From Actinosynnema pretiosum (GTDB taxonomy: Bacteria > Actinomycetota > Actinomycetes > Mycobacteriales > Pseudonocardiaceae), in NCBI RefSeq assembly GCF_024171695.1, contig NZ_JAMTCF010000012.1, forward strand, positions 248,001 through 312,000: a DNA stretch of 64,000 nucleotides, written 5' to 3'. Of this stretch, positions 16,791 to 24,912 are shown one piece after another. Under the pieces are notes generated by a model. It saw nothing but the letters and a program-made list of their open reading frames with translations, searched no databases and was not told where the DNA came from. Made by a program: the position numbers and the translations under genes. The number at the start of each line of letters is the position of its first letter. The first letter of the stretch is position 1.

Positions 16791-17426
16791 TCAGTCGTCG
16801 ATGGTCAGCTTGAGCAGGAACGCGGTGGTGGACATCCCCAGCTCGTCGGGCTGCTGCTCCAGCAGGACCTGGCCGGTGTGCATGTCGCCGTTCACGCCCG
16901 CGGCGGCGCCCATGACGAACTTCAGGTCCTTGAAGTTCGACTGGCCCGAGTAGCCCGGCAGGCTCATCACGTCGTAGGCGGTCAGCTTGCCGGGGTTCTG
17001 GTCGAGCTGGAACTTGACGTAGCCCTGCATGTCCAGGACGCCCTGGTAGACGGTCATCACGATCGCCATGACGACCTTGCCGTCGATCGTGAACTGGCCC
17101 TCCTGGGCGGGGTAGCCGGCCTTGTTGAGCTCGGTCGGCTCCTGCGCGCAGGTCGCTTTCCCCTGCTTGCCGGTCACCTGGGGCACCAGCGTCATCAGGT
17201 CGGCGGCCACCCGGCCGCAGACGTCGATCTCGGTGAGCGCGGCGTTCGACGCGCTCGGCTTGCCGGACGCGCTCGGCTTGGCGGAGGTGCTGGGCTTCGC
17301 CGAGGTGCTCGCGGGGGCGCTCGCGCCCGGCGCGGCCACCGGCCTGCCCGGCTCCAGCGTCGTGCACCCGGCGAGCGCCAGCGTCGTGGCGGTGAGCGCG
17401 GTGAGCAGTGCGCGCTTGGTCGTCAT
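16791..17426 (-). CDS. Putative lipoprotein with Ser/Ala/Lys-Pro repeats
   Basis: 211 residues. Lipobox LAGC (Cys about residue 21) after a short signal peptide, then a low-complexity linker built on repeated (T/A)SAKPS units, then a domain with DVCGRV and ATCAQE Cys pair, paralleling the convergent lipoprotein at 16140. The C-terminal half has no recognised motif. ATG with a GGGGGGA ribosome site. Upstream lies a 16-bp tandem array that separates it from the metallo-beta-lactamase gene. DUF3558-like assignment is tentative. Confidence 0.72.
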   Translation of the reverse strand: MTTKRALLTALTATTLALAGCTTLEPGRPVAAPGASAPASTSAKPSTSAKPSASGKPSASNAALTEIDVCGRVAADLMTLVPQVTGKQGKATCAQEPTELNKAGYPAQEGQFTIDGKVVMAIVMTVYQGVLDMQGYVKFQLDQNPGKLTAYDVMSLPGYSGQSNFKDLKFVMGAAAGVNGDMHTGQVLLEQQPDELGMSTTAFLLKLTIDD

Positions 17427-17528
17427 GGTGGTCCCCCCTGCGTCGGCGGCAGGACGGTACCCAGCGCGGCGCGGGTGACGTGGGGGAACGGCGGAATCCG
17501 GCGAGTGGGCTGGCCCACGGGTCCGGCG

Positions 17529-17640
17529 CGGCGGCGGACCGGGTCAGCGGTGGACCGGGGCAGCGGTGGACCGGGGCAGCGGCGGACCGGGGCAGCGGCG
17601 GAGCTGGGCGGCGGCGGAGCTGGGCGGCGGCGGACCGGGT
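17529..17640. repeat. 16-bp tandem repeat array, seven units
   Basis: Seven exact-length units at 17529, 17545, 17561, 17577, 17593, 17609 and 17625, consensus CAGCGGYGGACCGGGG (variant units carry CGGCGG and GAGCTGGG). The array ends exactly at the first base of the downstream gene's stop codon; a decayed eighth unit (17641-17656) lies inside that coding sequence. Confidence 0.92.
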
Positions 17641-18440
17641 CAGCGGCGCAGGTGCTCCAGCTGGGCGCGCACCGACCACTCCGCGGCGGGCCACAGGGCG
17701 CGGTCCACGTCCGCGTACACCACCTCCACCACCTGCCGCACCGTCGCGCCCGGCCCCAGGGCCTCCAGGGCCGCCGCCACCTGGGCGAGGCGCTGCTCGC
17801 GGTGCGCCAGGTAGCGCCTCGCCGCCTCCGCCGCGTCGGGCAGCTCGGGGCCGTGGCCGGGGAGCACGGCGGTCCCCGGCGGCAGGTCGGCCAGCAGGCG
17901 CAGGGACCCCAGGTAGTCGCCCAGCCTGCCGTCCGGGTGGGCCACGATCGTGGTGCCCCGGCCCAGGATCGTGTCGCCGGTCAGCACGGCGTCCCCGACC
18001 AGGAAGCACAGCGAGTCCGAGGTGTGGCCGGGGGTGCCGACCACCCGGATCTCCAGGCCCGCCGCCGCCACGACGTCGCCGTGCGCCAGGCCCTCGTCGC
18101 CGAGGCGGAGCGCCGGGTCCAGCGCGCGCACCGGGGCGCCCACGCGCTCGCCGAACTCGCGCGCGCCCTCCGCGTGGTCGGGGTGCCCGTGCGTGAGCAG
18201 CACCTGCGCCACCGGGCCGAAGCCCGCCGCGCGGGCCAGGTGCGCCTCGTCGCTCGGGCCGGGGTCGACCACGACGCAGGACTCCTCGCCCGGCGCGCGC
18301 AGCACCCACGTGTTCGTGCCGTCCAGGGTCATCACGGACGGGTTGTCCGCCAGCAGGACCGCCGCCTCCGGCGTGACCGGCCGCAGGACGCCGTACGCGG
18401 GGTGCTCGAACCGCTCCCCCTCGGCGGGCCGCCCGCTCAC
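17640..18440 (-). CDS. Metallo-beta-lactamase fold hydrolase
   Basis: 266 residues. Motif LTHGHPDHAEG is the HxHxDH metal-binding signature, with further ligands in GTPGHTSDS and VLPGHGPEL. The family includes glyoxalase II-like and RNase-like hydrolases; the substrate is unknown. It resembles the mycobacterial MBL gene that follows crp. The GTG start overlaps the upstream NUDIX stop (GTGA), so both are one translational unit. The stop codon abuts the 16-bp tandem array, and the last codons coincide with a decayed repeat unit. Confidence 0.88.
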   Translation of the reverse strand: MSGRPAEGERFEHPAYGVLRPVTPEAAVLLADNPSVMTLDGTNTWVLRAPGEESCVVVDPGPSDEAHLARAAGFGPVAQVLLTHGHPDHAEGAREFGERVGAPVRALDPALRLGDEGLAHGDVVAAAGLEIRVVGTPGHTSDSLCFLVGDAVLTGDTILGRGTTIVAHPDGRLGDYLGSLRLLADLPPGTAVLPGHGPELPDAAEAARRYLAHREQRLAQVAAALEALGPGATVRQVVEVVYADVDRALWPAAEWSVRAQLEHLRR

Positions 18441-19240
18441 GGGAGCACCACCCGCACGACGTCGCCGTCCCGCACCAGCTTCGGGATCACCCGGTCCACC
18501 TCCCGCTCCACGGACAGCACCTCGGCCACCGACCCCAGCTCGGCCAGGTCGGCCAGCGACACCCACGTGGGCGGCAGCAGGAGCCTGCGCCCCCGCTCCC
18601 AGTCGGCGATCGCGTCGGCCGGGCGCTGCCACACCGCGTCGGACGCCTCGCTGGTCACCCCGTCCGCAAGCTGGCCCTCGGGCAGGGCGGCGGTGAAGAA
18701 CCGGGTGTCGTAGCGGCGCGGCTCCTGCACCGGGGTCACCCAGTTCGCCCACGGTCGCAGCAGGTCGGCGCGCAGCACCAGCCGCGCCCCGGCCAGGAAC
18801 GCCGCCAGGGACAGCTCCCTGCGCTCCAGCGCCCGCCGCTCGGCGAAGTACGCGCCCGCGTCCGCGACCACCTCCGAGGCGGACGGGCCCGCCAGCAGCA
18901 CCCCGGACTCCTCGAAGGTCTCCCGCACCGCCGCGCACACCAGCGCGCGGGCCACCTCCTCCGCGCACCCGAAGCGCTCGGCCCACCACGACGGGGGCGG
19001 CCCGGACCACTCCACCGAGGTGTCCGCGTCGCGCGGGTCGACCCCGCCGCCGGGGAACACCGTCATGCCGCCCGCGAAGGCCATCCCGAGCACCCTGCGC
19101 TGGAGGAACACCTCCAGCCCGCGCTCGCCGTCGCGGACCAGCAGCACCGACGCCGCGTCCCTGGTGGGGGCGGGCGGGTCCGGCGGCGTCTCGGGGACCG
19201 CGCCGGCGGGCAGGACGAGTTCCTCGGGGAGTTCTCGCAC
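18437..19240 (-). CDS. NUDIX hydrolase with extended box
   Basis: 267 residues. VFPGGGVDPRDAD followed, after an insertion of about 30 residues, by VCAAVRETFEESGVLL: the Nudix box is split by a Trp/Pro-rich insert (PPPSWWAERFG), as in the NUDT19/RPP-like acyl-CoA diphosphatase group; assignment to that group is tentative. The GTG at 19240 is preferred to upstream GTGs (19264, 19276) because TACGCT (19253-19248) lies exactly 7 nt before it. Translationally coupled to the metallo-beta-lactamase gene. Confidence 0.83.
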   Translation of the reverse strand: MRELPEELVLPAGAVPETPPDPPAPTRDAASVLLVRDGERGLEVFLQRRVLGMAFAGGMTVFPGGGVDPRDADTSVEWSGPPPSWWAERFGCAEEVARALVCAAVRETFEESGVLLAGPSASEVVADAGAYFAERRALERRELSLAAFLAGARLVLRADLLRPWANWVTPVQEPRRYDTRFFTAALPEGQLADGVTSEASDAVWQRPADAIADWERGRRLLLPPTWVSLADLAELGSVAEVLSVEREVDRVIPKLVRDGDVVRVVLP

Positions 19241-19293
19241 GACCGCGAGCGTACGGCTGATCACGCCCCGCGACACCGGGCAGGATGGAGATC

Positions 19294-19659
19294 GTGGAGA
19301 CGAAGGGCAAGGGCTGTCTGGTCAACCTCGCCGCGCTGCTCGCGGGCGCCTTCGGCGGGGTGGCGCTGACCGCGGTGACGGGCGTGCTGCTGTTCATGCC
19401 CTCGACCAGCGTGATCAGCAGCGAGCCGACCGACGGGAGCAGGCCGGGGGTCTACGTGAAGGAGAGCACCCGGTTCTTCGGCGGCACCACGCACGAGGTG
19501 TGGCTGGGCTGCGTGGACCGGGCGCACGTGGTCGAGCTTCCCACCGGGTGGGAGCCGAATCCCGAGGTCGAGTACACCGAGACCGGGCTCGACCTGGTCT
19601 TCCCGGACGGGGGCCGGATCTCGGTCCCCGAGTCCAAGTACGCCGGGGACTACTGCTAG
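19294..19659 (+). CDS. Small membrane-anchored protein, unknown
   Basis: 121 residues. One N-terminal transmembrane helix (about residues 10-35), then an extracytoplasmic domain rich in Glu/Gly with Cys at LGCVDRA and at the C-terminal residue (GDYC), which could form a disulfide. I do not recognise a family. GTG 19294 is chosen because CAGGAT lies 7 nt upstream; ATG 19285 would add three residues. It may be co-transcribed with the oxidoreductase gene 11 nt downstream. Confidence 0.6.
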   Translation: METKGKGCLVNLAALLAGAFGGVALTAVTGVLLFMPSTSVISSEPTDGSRPGVYVKESTRFFGGTTHEVWLGCVDRAHVVELPTGWEPNPEVEYTETGLDLVFPDGGRISVPESKYAGDYC

Positions 19660-19670
19660 CGGGAGGTCTG

Positions 19671-20561
19671 GTGACGGTCGTGGGCGAACCACTGCGGGTG
19701 GGGCTGGTCGGCGCGGGTCCGTGGGCGAGGGCGGTGCACGCGCCGGGGCTGGCCGCGCACCCCGGCGTCGAGCTGGTGTCGGTGTGGGGGCGGCGGCACG
19801 ACGTGGCCGCCGGGCTCGCCGCCGAGCACGGCGCGGTGGCCGTGCGCGAGGTGGACGAGCTGCTGGAGCAGGTGGACGCGGTCGCGTTCGCGGTGCCGCC
19901 CGAGGTGCAGGCGCCGATCGCGGTCGCGGCGGCCGGGCGGGGCAGGCACCTGGTGCTGGAGAAGCCGGTCGCCGAGTCGGTGGCGGGCGCGCGGGAGCTG
20001 GTGGACGCGGTCGACGGGGCTCGGGTGGCCGCGCTGGTGATGCTGACCAGGCGGTTCGCGCCGGAGACGCGGGAGCAGCTGGTGGACTGGCGGGACCTGG
20101 GCGGCTGGACCGGCGGCGCGGCGCGCTGGGTCGGCGGCGGGCTGCTGGGCGGGCCGTACTCGGCGTCGCCGTGGCGGCACGAGCGGGGCGCGCTGGACGA
20201 CGTCGGGCCGCACGCGTTCGACCTGCTGGACGCGGCGCTCGGGGAGATCACCGGGGTGCGGGCGGCGAGCTGCGCGGGCGGGCTGTGGCAGGTGCTGCTG
20301 GAGCACGCGTCGGGCGCGGTGAGCAGCGCGGCGCTGGGCATGTCGGTGCCGGTGTCGCCCGGCGTGGCCGAGCTGGAGGTGTTCGGCGCGCACGGCAGGC
20401 GGGTGCTGGCCGGGCGGGGTTCGACGGCGCGGGACTGCTACGCGGCGCTGCTGGACGACCTGGTCGGGATGGTGGCGTCGGGCGCGGTGCGGCACCCGTG
20501 CGACGTGCGCAGGGGGCTGCACCTGCAGCGGGTGATCGCCGAGGTGAGGGCGCTGGCGTGA
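19671..20561 (+). CDS. Gfo/Idh/MocA family oxidoreductase
   Basis: 296 residues. N-terminal Rossmann fold GLVGAGPWARAVHAPGL, the EKP dinucleotide-pocket motif (LVLEKPVAES) at about residue 100 and a C-terminal alpha/beta domain. Such enzymes oxidise or reduce sugars and inositol-like polyols with NAD(P). The DVGPHAFDLLDAALG segment carries the conserved Asp/His pair of the family. GTG with GGGAGG at 19661. It overlaps the next gene by GTGA. Substrate unknown. Confidence 0.87.
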   Translation: MTVVGEPLRVGLVGAGPWARAVHAPGLAAHPGVELVSVWGRRHDVAAGLAAEHGAVAVREVDELLEQVDAVAFAVPPEVQAPIAVAAAGRGRHLVLEKPVAESVAGARELVDAVDGARVAALVMLTRRFAPETREQLVDWRDLGGWTGGAARWVGGGLLGGPYSASPWRHERGALDDVGPHAFDLLDAALGEITGVRAASCAGGLWQVLLEHASGAVSSAALGMSVPVSPGVAELEVFGAHGRRVLAGRGSTARDCYAALLDDLVGMVASGAVRHPCDVRRGLHLQRVIAEVRALA

Positions 20562-21382
20562 GCTCGGTGGACGGGTTAGCCCGCTACGCGGCGGGCCTGG
20601 CCTGCGCCGCTCGGGGCGCGTGGCGGGAGGCCGAGGCGCACCACGCGGGCGCGCTGGCGGTGTGGGGGCGGGACGGGCCGCGCGGCGGGCGGGCCGCGTC
20701 GGTGGACCGGGGGCTGGTCGAGCGGGCGCTGGACGAGGCGGACGCCTGCGCGTCCGCCGCCGAGGTCGCCGTCGAGCTGCACCGGCTGGTTCCCGCCGCG
20801 CACCGGCGCGGGGCGGCGCTGCTGGCCGCGTCGGGGGCCCGGTCGCCGCACGTGCGGGTGCTGGCCGACCTGGCGAGCCTGCTGGCGCGCGGTCCGGCGC
20901 CGCTGGGGGTGGTGCGCGCGCTGCACCGCCGCACGCCGGGCCTGACCGCCGCGCTGACCGACCGGGAGTGGCTGGTGGTGGGCGGGGACGTGCGGGCGAC
21001 GCCGAGGTGCGCGGAGTTCCTGCGCGCGGTCAACGCGGCGCACGCCGAGGCGGTGGAGCGGTTGTGGCCGGACCCGCCGGTGGTCGAGCTGGTGGTGGAG
21101 CACCCGATGGCCGCCGCGCGCACGGGGACGTCGCCGCAGGCGCGGCTGTTCGACCTGCTGAGGGCGCTGCGCCACCACCGCGCGGACGCGCACCACGCAG
21201 CCGTGCGCCACGCAGCCGCGCACCCCGCAGCCGTGCGCCACGAGGTGGTGGCGGGAGCGGAGCACCGCTCGACGAGCGAGGACGAGCGGGTGACTGACCT
21301 GGCCGCGTCGGAGCCCTACCGGCAGCTCGACCAGGCGCGCAGGGCCGCGCTGGTGACCGACCTCCGGGGCCTGGCTGACTAG
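20558..21382 (+). CDS. Unrecognised protein with a TTA codon
   Basis: 274 residues, mostly alpha-helical and Ala/Arg/His-rich, no signal or transmembrane segment and no motif I recognise. A His/Ala-rich stretch near residue 210-230 (HHAAVRHAAAHPAAVRHE) comes from short internal repeats. Codon 7 is TTA (20576-20578), very rare in such GC-rich genomes and read by the bldA tRNA in streptomycetes, which could make translation growth-phase dependent. It is coupled to the Gfo/Idh gene by a GTGA overlap, so the two likely act together. Its stop lies inside a 12-bp-stem hairpin. Confidence 0.7.
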   Translation: MSSVDGLARYAAGLACAARGAWREAEAHHAGALAVWGRDGPRGGRAASVDRGLVERALDEADACASAAEVAVELHRLVPAAHRRGAALLAASGARSPHVRVLADLASLLARGPAPLGVVRALHRRTPGLTAALTDREWLVVGGDVRATPRCAEFLRAVNAAHAEAVERLWPDPPVVELVVEHPMAAARTGTSPQARLFDLLRALRHHRADAHHAAVRHAAAHPAAVRHEVVAGAEHRSTSEDERVTDLAASEPYRQLDQARRAALVTDLRGLAD

Positions 21383-21392
21383 GCCCCGGAGG
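21361..21392. terminator. Hairpin between convergent genes
   Basis: 12-bp perfect stem (21361-21372 with 21381-21392), 8-nt loop, spanning the stop codon of the + strand gene and just before the - strand stop at 21399. Confidence 0.65.
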
Positions 21393-21398
21393 CGCGGG

Positions 21399-22673
21399 TC
21401 AGGAGAACTTGCCGTTGTTGGGCTTGGGCACGCCGTTGACGTACTCCGCCCCACCCGGCCAGGTCTGCTGCTCCCGCTGGGCCAGTTCCTCGTGCAGCTG
21501 CTGGAGCAGCGCCCGCTCGCGGTCGCTCAGCTTGGCGTCCACGGTCGGCGGCAGGTTGACCGAGGCGGGCGCCTGCCCGTCGGCCAGCGCCGCCTGGAGC
21601 GCCGCCAGGTCCTCCGGGTTGAGCTCCATCGTCACCTCGGCGCGCGAGAACGGCGAGTCCTCGGGCAGCGCGGGCGGCGGAGCCACCGGGGGCGCCACCG
21701 GCGGCGGGGCCGCCGGGGGAGCCGCCGGGACCACCGGCGGGGGCGCGGGCGCCGCCTTGGGGGCGGGCGGGGGCGCCACCGGCGGTGGGGGCGGAGGGGG
21801 CGGCGGCGGGGTCTGCTGCTTGGGCGTCGCGGGCGGGGCCGGTTCCTCCTTCTGGGCCTGGTCGCGCGCGGTGGTGCGCTTGACCGGCTTCGGGGGGAAC
21901 GGCTGGATCGCCTCGAACGCCTCGTCGCGGCCACGTCGGGACTTGGTCGAGCCGTTCTGGTTGTCGTCGGCAGGCACCGGTTCCGGCTCGATGACCGGTG
22001 CCTTGTCCCGGACCTCGCCGTCGAACCAGGCGGCGTTGTCCGGTGCCTCGCCCTTGGCGCCGAGCGGCGCCGAGGGGAAGTAGACCTCGCGCGAGGACGA
22101 CGACGCCGCGGCGTGGTACTCGTTCATCGGCTTGCCGACGGTGAGCACCTCCACCGAGGCCCGGATGCCCGCCTTCCGCAGCACCGCGTCCAACCGGTAC
22201 GCGGTGGCGGTCGGGAAGCCCTTGGGGCCGATGTCCACCAGGACCACGCGCTGCGGCAGCGGTCCCGGTGTCGCGCCCGCCGGGCTGGACCGCCACGTGC
22301 AGCGCACCGAGCGCACGTCGGGCAGCGCCGACGCGGTCCGGCCCAGCACGTCGGCCAGGTCCTTCGTGGGGTCCGAGTCGGCCGTGAACCGGTGCCTGAT
22401 GTGCGGCAGGGTCTCCACGGCCAGCAACCGGTCGGCCAGCAGCGGGTCCGAGCGGACCTCGCCCAGCAGCGCGCCCAGCTCCTCGCGCTCCTCGGCCTTG
22501 ACCGGGATGCGCCCGGCGATCAGGCAGCCGACCACGTGGTCGACCGCGCGGTCCAGCTCCGAGACCGCCAGCATCTCCCGCGCCTGGGCGAGCGCGTCGT
22601 CGTCAACGCGGCCCGCCAGCGCCAACAGGAGGTCGTGCAGGCGGACGGGCAGTCCCGTTCCGTCTTGCGCCAC
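21399..22673 (-). CDS. Tandem-paralogue protein B with proline-rich tail
   Basis: 424 residues, family not recognised. Residues ~10-215 are homologous to the upstream neighbour (22712-23323): both have an LHxLLLxLxGR start, a central segment with a conserved W-R-S patch, RVxLV strand and a PxxEYHAAxxSSxxV ending. It then has an acidic/basic linker, a proline-rich tract (about 280-350) with a run of ten Pro, and a C-terminal helix with ERALLQQLHEELAQREQQ, a likely short coiled coil. No signal peptide or membrane helix. The GTG has AAGGAGA upstream. Last gene of the DUF4177-RidA-paralogue A-paralogue B run. Confidence 0.75.
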   Translation of the reverse strand: MAQDGTGLPVRLHDLLLALAGRVDDDALAQAREMLAVSELDRAVDHVVGCLIAGRIPVKAEEREELGALLGEVRSDPLLADRLLAVETLPHIRHRFTADSDPTKDLADVLGRTASALPDVRSVRCTWRSSPAGATPGPLPQRVVLVDIGPKGFPTATAYRLDAVLRKAGIRASVEVLTVGKPMNEYHAAASSSSREVYFPSAPLGAKGEAPDNAAWFDGEVRDKAPVIEPEPVPADDNQNGSTKSRRGRDEAFEAIQPFPPKPVKRTTARDQAQKEEPAPPATPKQQTPPPPPPPPPPVAPPPAPKAAPAPPPVVPAAPPAAPPPVAPPVAPPPALPEDSPFSRAEVTMELNPEDLAALQAALADGQAPASVNLPPTVDAKLSDRERALLQQLHEELAQREQQTWPGGAEYVNGVPKPNNGKFS

Positions 22674-22711
22674 GCCTGTTCTCCTTCCGGCCCGCTCCGC
22701 AGCGGCGACCA

Positions 22712-23323
22712 TCAGACGGTCACCAGGTGTCCGTCGTCCTCGGCGCCGGTGCACACCAGCTCCGAGGACGCCAACGCCGCCCGGTGGTAGGGCGGCGGTT
22801 CGAGCCCGGCGGGCAGGACCTCCACGCAGGGGTCGTGCTCGCCGAGCGCCCGCAGCACGCGCTGCAGCTCGCCCGCGAGGCGCGCGCAGCCGGACGTGGC
22901 GGTGACCAGGATGACCCGGTTCGTCTTCCCGTTCTTGCCGCCGACCTGGCGCCAGGAGGAGCGGACCTCGCCGACCCCCGGCCTGCCGCGCAGGGTCGCG
23001 CCGAGCACGACCGTCGCCGAGTCGCCCATCGCCGCCCGGTCGGGCGACTCCGGGGTGAAGGCGAAGTCGGTCTCGGGCAGCTCGTCCAGCGCCCGGATGG
23101 AGCTGGTGGCCGCGCGGTCCGCGCCGTGCGGGACGAGGGCGCTCTCCAGCAGCCGCTGCTCGTGGTCGGTCAGGCCGATCCGGTCGTGCAGCAGGGTGCG
23201 GGGCAGCGTGCGGGCCAGGACGGACACGGCGTCGGTGGCGGCCCAGTCCCGGAACCGCCACATGACGTCGTCGGGGAGCCTCCCCGACAACCTCAGCAGC
23301 AGCTCGTGCAGCGTGTCCGACAT
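22712..23323 (-). CDS. Tandem-paralogue protein A
   Basis: 203 residues, unrecognised. Aligns over its full length with the N-terminal half of the next gene (21399-22673): shared LHELLLRLSGRL, SSWR, NRVILV and YHRAALASSELV blocks. Cytoplasmic by composition, no transmembrane helix. Its ATG is immediately after the RidA stop region (1-nt gap), so it is co-translated with ridA. The pair looks like an old gene duplication in which B gained a long Pro-rich extension. No function is proposed. Confidence 0.75.
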   Translation of the reverse strand: MSDTLHELLLRLSGRLPDDVMWRFRDWAATDAVSVLARTLPRTLLHDRIGLTDHEQRLLESALVPHGADRAATSSIRALDELPETDFAFTPESPDRAAMGDSATVVLGATLRGRPGVGEVRSSWRQVGGKNGKTNRVILVTATSGCARLAGELQRVLRALGEHDPCVEVLPAGLEPPPYHRAALASSELVCTGAEDDGHLVTV

Positions 23324-23324
23324 C

Positions 23325-23783
23325 TCACTCCCGGATCTCGACGACCAGCTCGACCTCGACGGGCGCGCCCAGCGGCAGCTCGGCCACCCCGACCGCGGAC
23401 CTGGCGTGCGCGCCCGCGTCGCCGAAGACCTCGCCGAGGAACTCGGAGGCGCCGTTGACGACGGCGGGCTGCCCGGTGAAGCCGTCGGCGGAGGCGACGA
23501 AGCCGACCACCTTGACGACGCGGGCCACCGAGTCGATCCCGACGAGGGCGTGCACGGCGGCGAGCGCGTTGAGCGCGCAGGTCCGGGCGTGGGCCTTGGC
23601 CTCCTCGGGGCTCACCTCGGCGCCGACCTTGCCGGTGGCGGCGAGCGCGCCGTCGACGAACGGCAGCTGGCCCGAGGTGAACACGAGCGAGCCGGTGCGC
23701 ACGGCGGGCACGTAGGCGGCCACCGGGGCGGCCACCTCCGGCAGCTCCACGCCCAGCTCGGCGAGGCGGTCGGTCCAGGTCAC
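23325..23783 (-). CDS. RidA family enamine/imine deaminase
   Basis: 152 residues, typical of the long RidA group. Motifs: FTSGQLPFVDG near the N-terminus, NALAAVHALVG in the middle and RSAVGVAELPLGAPVEVELV at the end, where the family's catalytic Arg normally sits in this strand. RidA proteins hydrolyse reactive 2-aminoacrylate-type enamines. The same gene follows the crp-MBL region in mycobacteria. The GTG start overlaps the DUF4177 stop (GTGA). Confidence 0.9.
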   Translation of the reverse strand: MTWTDRLAELGVELPEVAAPVAAYVPAVRTGSLVFTSGQLPFVDGALAATGKVGAEVSPEEAKAHARTCALNALAAVHALVGIDSVARVVKVVGFVASADGFTGQPAVVNGASEFLGEVFGDAGAHARSAVGVAELPLGAPVEVELVVEIRE

Positions 23784-23935
23784 GACTTGGGCCGCTTCAG
23801 GTAGGCGACGTGCTGCTCGCCGGTCGGGCCCGTCAGCACGCTGACCAGCTCCCAGCCGTCCTCGCCCCACTGGTCAAGGATCTGCTTGGTGGCGTGGGTC
23901 AACAGGGGAACTGTGGCGTACTCCCACTTCTGCAT
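23780..23935 (-). CDS. DUF4177 small protein
   Basis: 51 residues, starting MQKWEYATVPLL, with the core GEDGWELVSVL and the ending YLKRPKS. The WEY...GW(E/D)LV pattern is the DUF4177 signature. Function unknown; a homologue of the same size sits beside ridA in mycobacteria. TAGGCT lies 6 nt before the ATG (23947-23942), the leaderless pattern, so it probably heads the ridA operon. Its TGA overlaps the ridA GTG. Confidence 0.88.
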   Translation of the reverse strand: MQKWEYATVPLLTHATKQILDQWGEDGWELVSVLTGPTGEQHVAYLKRPKS

Positions 23936-24492
23936 GACGGGAGCCTAGCCGCCGCGGCGGTCCCGGCGCGCCCGAGACCGGGGGTCGGCGACGGGTGGAG
24001 CGGGCTGCGGCGGGTGGACCAGCGGGCGTCCGCCGGGACGCCCGCGGGCGGTCCGCTGATTGTCCCGGCGGCGGCGCGGGGCGGGGTCGGGGCCGGGACG
24101 CGGGGGTTGCGCTGGGGCTTTGCCGTCCGGGTGATCGCGGGCCGCGCGCGAGGGGGCGCGCGGGGCGGTGGCGCGGTGATCGGCTCCCCGGCCCGCAGCG
24201 GCTTCCCGAACGATCTTCGTTTTGCTCTCGCAACGGCTCTCGGGACGCGCGTCGCCCCGGTCGGTCCGCGCGCACCGCCCGCGCACCGACCACCGGGGGT
24301 GACCGGATTCCAGGTCGGTTGAGTGGTTGGCGCGAACGCGGGACACCCGTCCGGGGGGTGGGGTGGCTGTCCGGAATGGCGGACCCCGGCTACCCCGGTC
24401 GGACGCGCGCGCCCGGCGGCCTGCCCGACCGTCCGGGTCACCTGCCCCTTCGGCCATTTCGCACCCCCGCCCCCGGGGCTACCTTGATCGGT
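23936..24492. other. Divergent intergenic region, no gene recognised
   Basis: 557 bp between the divergent DUF4177 operon and the small membrane gene. Extremely GC-rich except for an AT patch near 24205-24235. It contains the two leaderless -10 elements at its ends (23947-23942 on -, 24480-24485 on +). No convincing gene or structured RNA. Confidence 0.55.
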
Positions 24493-24762
24493 GTGGAGAC
24501 GTGGCGGGTCGTGGCCACCGGCGCCTTCATCGTCGGCGGGCTGGTGCTGGTGCTGGTCGGCATGGCGCAGGTGCGCGACCGGGTCAGACGGCGCTCCGAG
24601 CAGGACGCCAAGCACGCGCAGGTGCTGCGCGCGGCGCTGATCGGGCTGGTCGCGGTGGCCGCCGTCGCGCTGCTCATCGCGCTCTGGCTGCCGTCCACGG
24701 TGGCCTGGGCGCTGGTCGCCGCGAACGCGCTGGCGATCGTCTTCCTGACCACCGCCGACTGA
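24493..24762 (+). CDS. Small two-helix membrane protein
   Basis: 89 residues. Two hydrophobic helices (about 7-27 and 50-86) separated by a very charged loop (RDRVRRRSEQDAKHAQ). Family not recognised. GTG start with TACCTT (24480-24485) 7 nt upstream, consistent with a leaderless mRNA. It precedes the Get3-like gene pair by 150 bp. Confidence 0.65.
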   Translation: METWRVVATGAFIVGGLVLVLVGMAQVRDRVRRRSEQDAKHAQVLRAALIGLVAVAAVALLIALWLPSTVAWALVAANALAIVFLTTAD

Positions 24763-24912
24763 CCCCGCCGACCGGCCCCGGCCGGCCGCCCGGCCGAGCG
24801 CTCCGCCCGGTCCCCGCCCACCGGTCCCGGCGCGGACGATCACGGGAGTGATCTCGATCGGTGATCGCGCACCGCCCGGCGGAGTGGTGGGAACCGCGCA
24901 TAGGCTGATCCG

